This document shows, in pieces, positions 63,690-64,000 of a stretch of 64,000 nt of DNA (position 1 is its first letter; every line of letters starts with the position of its first letter). The DNA lies in NCBI RefSeq assembly GCF_035594125.1, contig NC_087180.1, positions 12,790,115 through 12,854,114 on the forward strand. The letters are read 5' to 3'. The notes beneath the pieces are model-generated. The model had not been told where the DNA came from. It saw only the letters and a program-made list of their open reading frames with translations, and searched no databases. Made by a program: the position numbers and the translations under genes. This DNA comes from Scylla paramamosain (taxonomy: Eukaryota > Arthropoda > Malacostraca > Decapoda > Portunidae).

Positions 63690-64000
63690 AGGGAACACGA
63701 TTATACCAACACCTACTCTTATATTTATCTAGTTTACTCAGTTTACTTTTCTCTCCTCCTCTCCTTCCTTCAGCACACACGAAAGAAAGGAAGGAAGGAA
63801 GGACTTTTGACTTAGATCGGGTGAAGGAATAATGCTAATCTGAATACTGGAAAAAGAAAAAGAGACAAAGTTTACCCCGGTTCACGCACTTTACCGGAGT
63901 TTACTTTACCTTATCTCCTTCAGCACACACGGGAGGACTCTTAACTCTAATCGGATGAAGGAATACTAATGATCTGAGTACTAAGAGAGGGAGAGAGAAG

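Overview
The window looks like nuclear DNA of an arthropod, most probably a decapod crustacean. Genes have many introns with GT-AG borders. Very long dinucleotide microsatellites (AG/CT, AC/GT, AT) are packed together. TTAGG-type (arthropod telomere-like) repeats, a Jockey/I-type LINE and small DNA transposons are present. The order assignment is inference; no species can be named from sequence alone.

Three protein-coding genes can be reconstructed exon by exon. (1) Positions 1-12738, plus strand: the 3' part of a CFAP410 (C21orf2) homologue. It has a last leucine-rich repeat and LRR cap, then a very long low-complexity linker spread over eight exons, then the conserved C-terminal helical segment. 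Its 5' end lies left of the window. (2) Positions 20353-43522, plus strand: a complete 251-residue tetraspanin in seven exons, with a 15.5 kb first intron. (3) Positions 46562-50744, minus strand: a complete 177-residue adenine phosphoribosyltransferase (APRT) in four exons. The tetraspanin and APRT genes converge, with about 3 kb between their stop codons.

By region: 1-12.7 kb is the AT-rich CFAP410 gene. 12.7-20 kb is CFAP410 3' UTR or intergenic DNA with no recognisable gene. About 20.1-20.35 kb is the GC-richer tetraspanin 5' region. 20.4-43.3 kb is tetraspanin introns, holding most of the AG/CT arrays, a broken LINE reverse transcriptase (32.4-34.3 kb), a 0.93 kb fold-back element (41.07-42.0 kb), a hAT-like element with 8-bp target duplications (42.76-43.04 kb) and a possible nested small secreted ORF interrupted by TAG (26.47-26.83 kb). 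43.5-46.5 kb is the convergent 3' region with a pogo/Tigger-like element. 46.6-50.7 kb is APRT, with a second relic of the same LINE, tRNA-derived SINE remnants and TTAGG-like repeats in its introns. 50.7-64 kb has no identified gene, only one or two possible non-coding first exons, and becomes dominated by CT, GA, CA, GT and GGA arrays after 55 kb.

The three genes have no obvious shared pathway: a ciliary/centrosomal NEK1 partner, a membrane scaffold and a purine-salvage enzyme. The most notable points are structural. The CFAP410 linker is a cluster of SQ and RRxS phosphorylation motifs built from exons that keep the frame. The tetraspanin is made entirely of phase-0 exons, and exons 2 and 3 sit between complementary microsatellites that could pair in the pre-mRNA.
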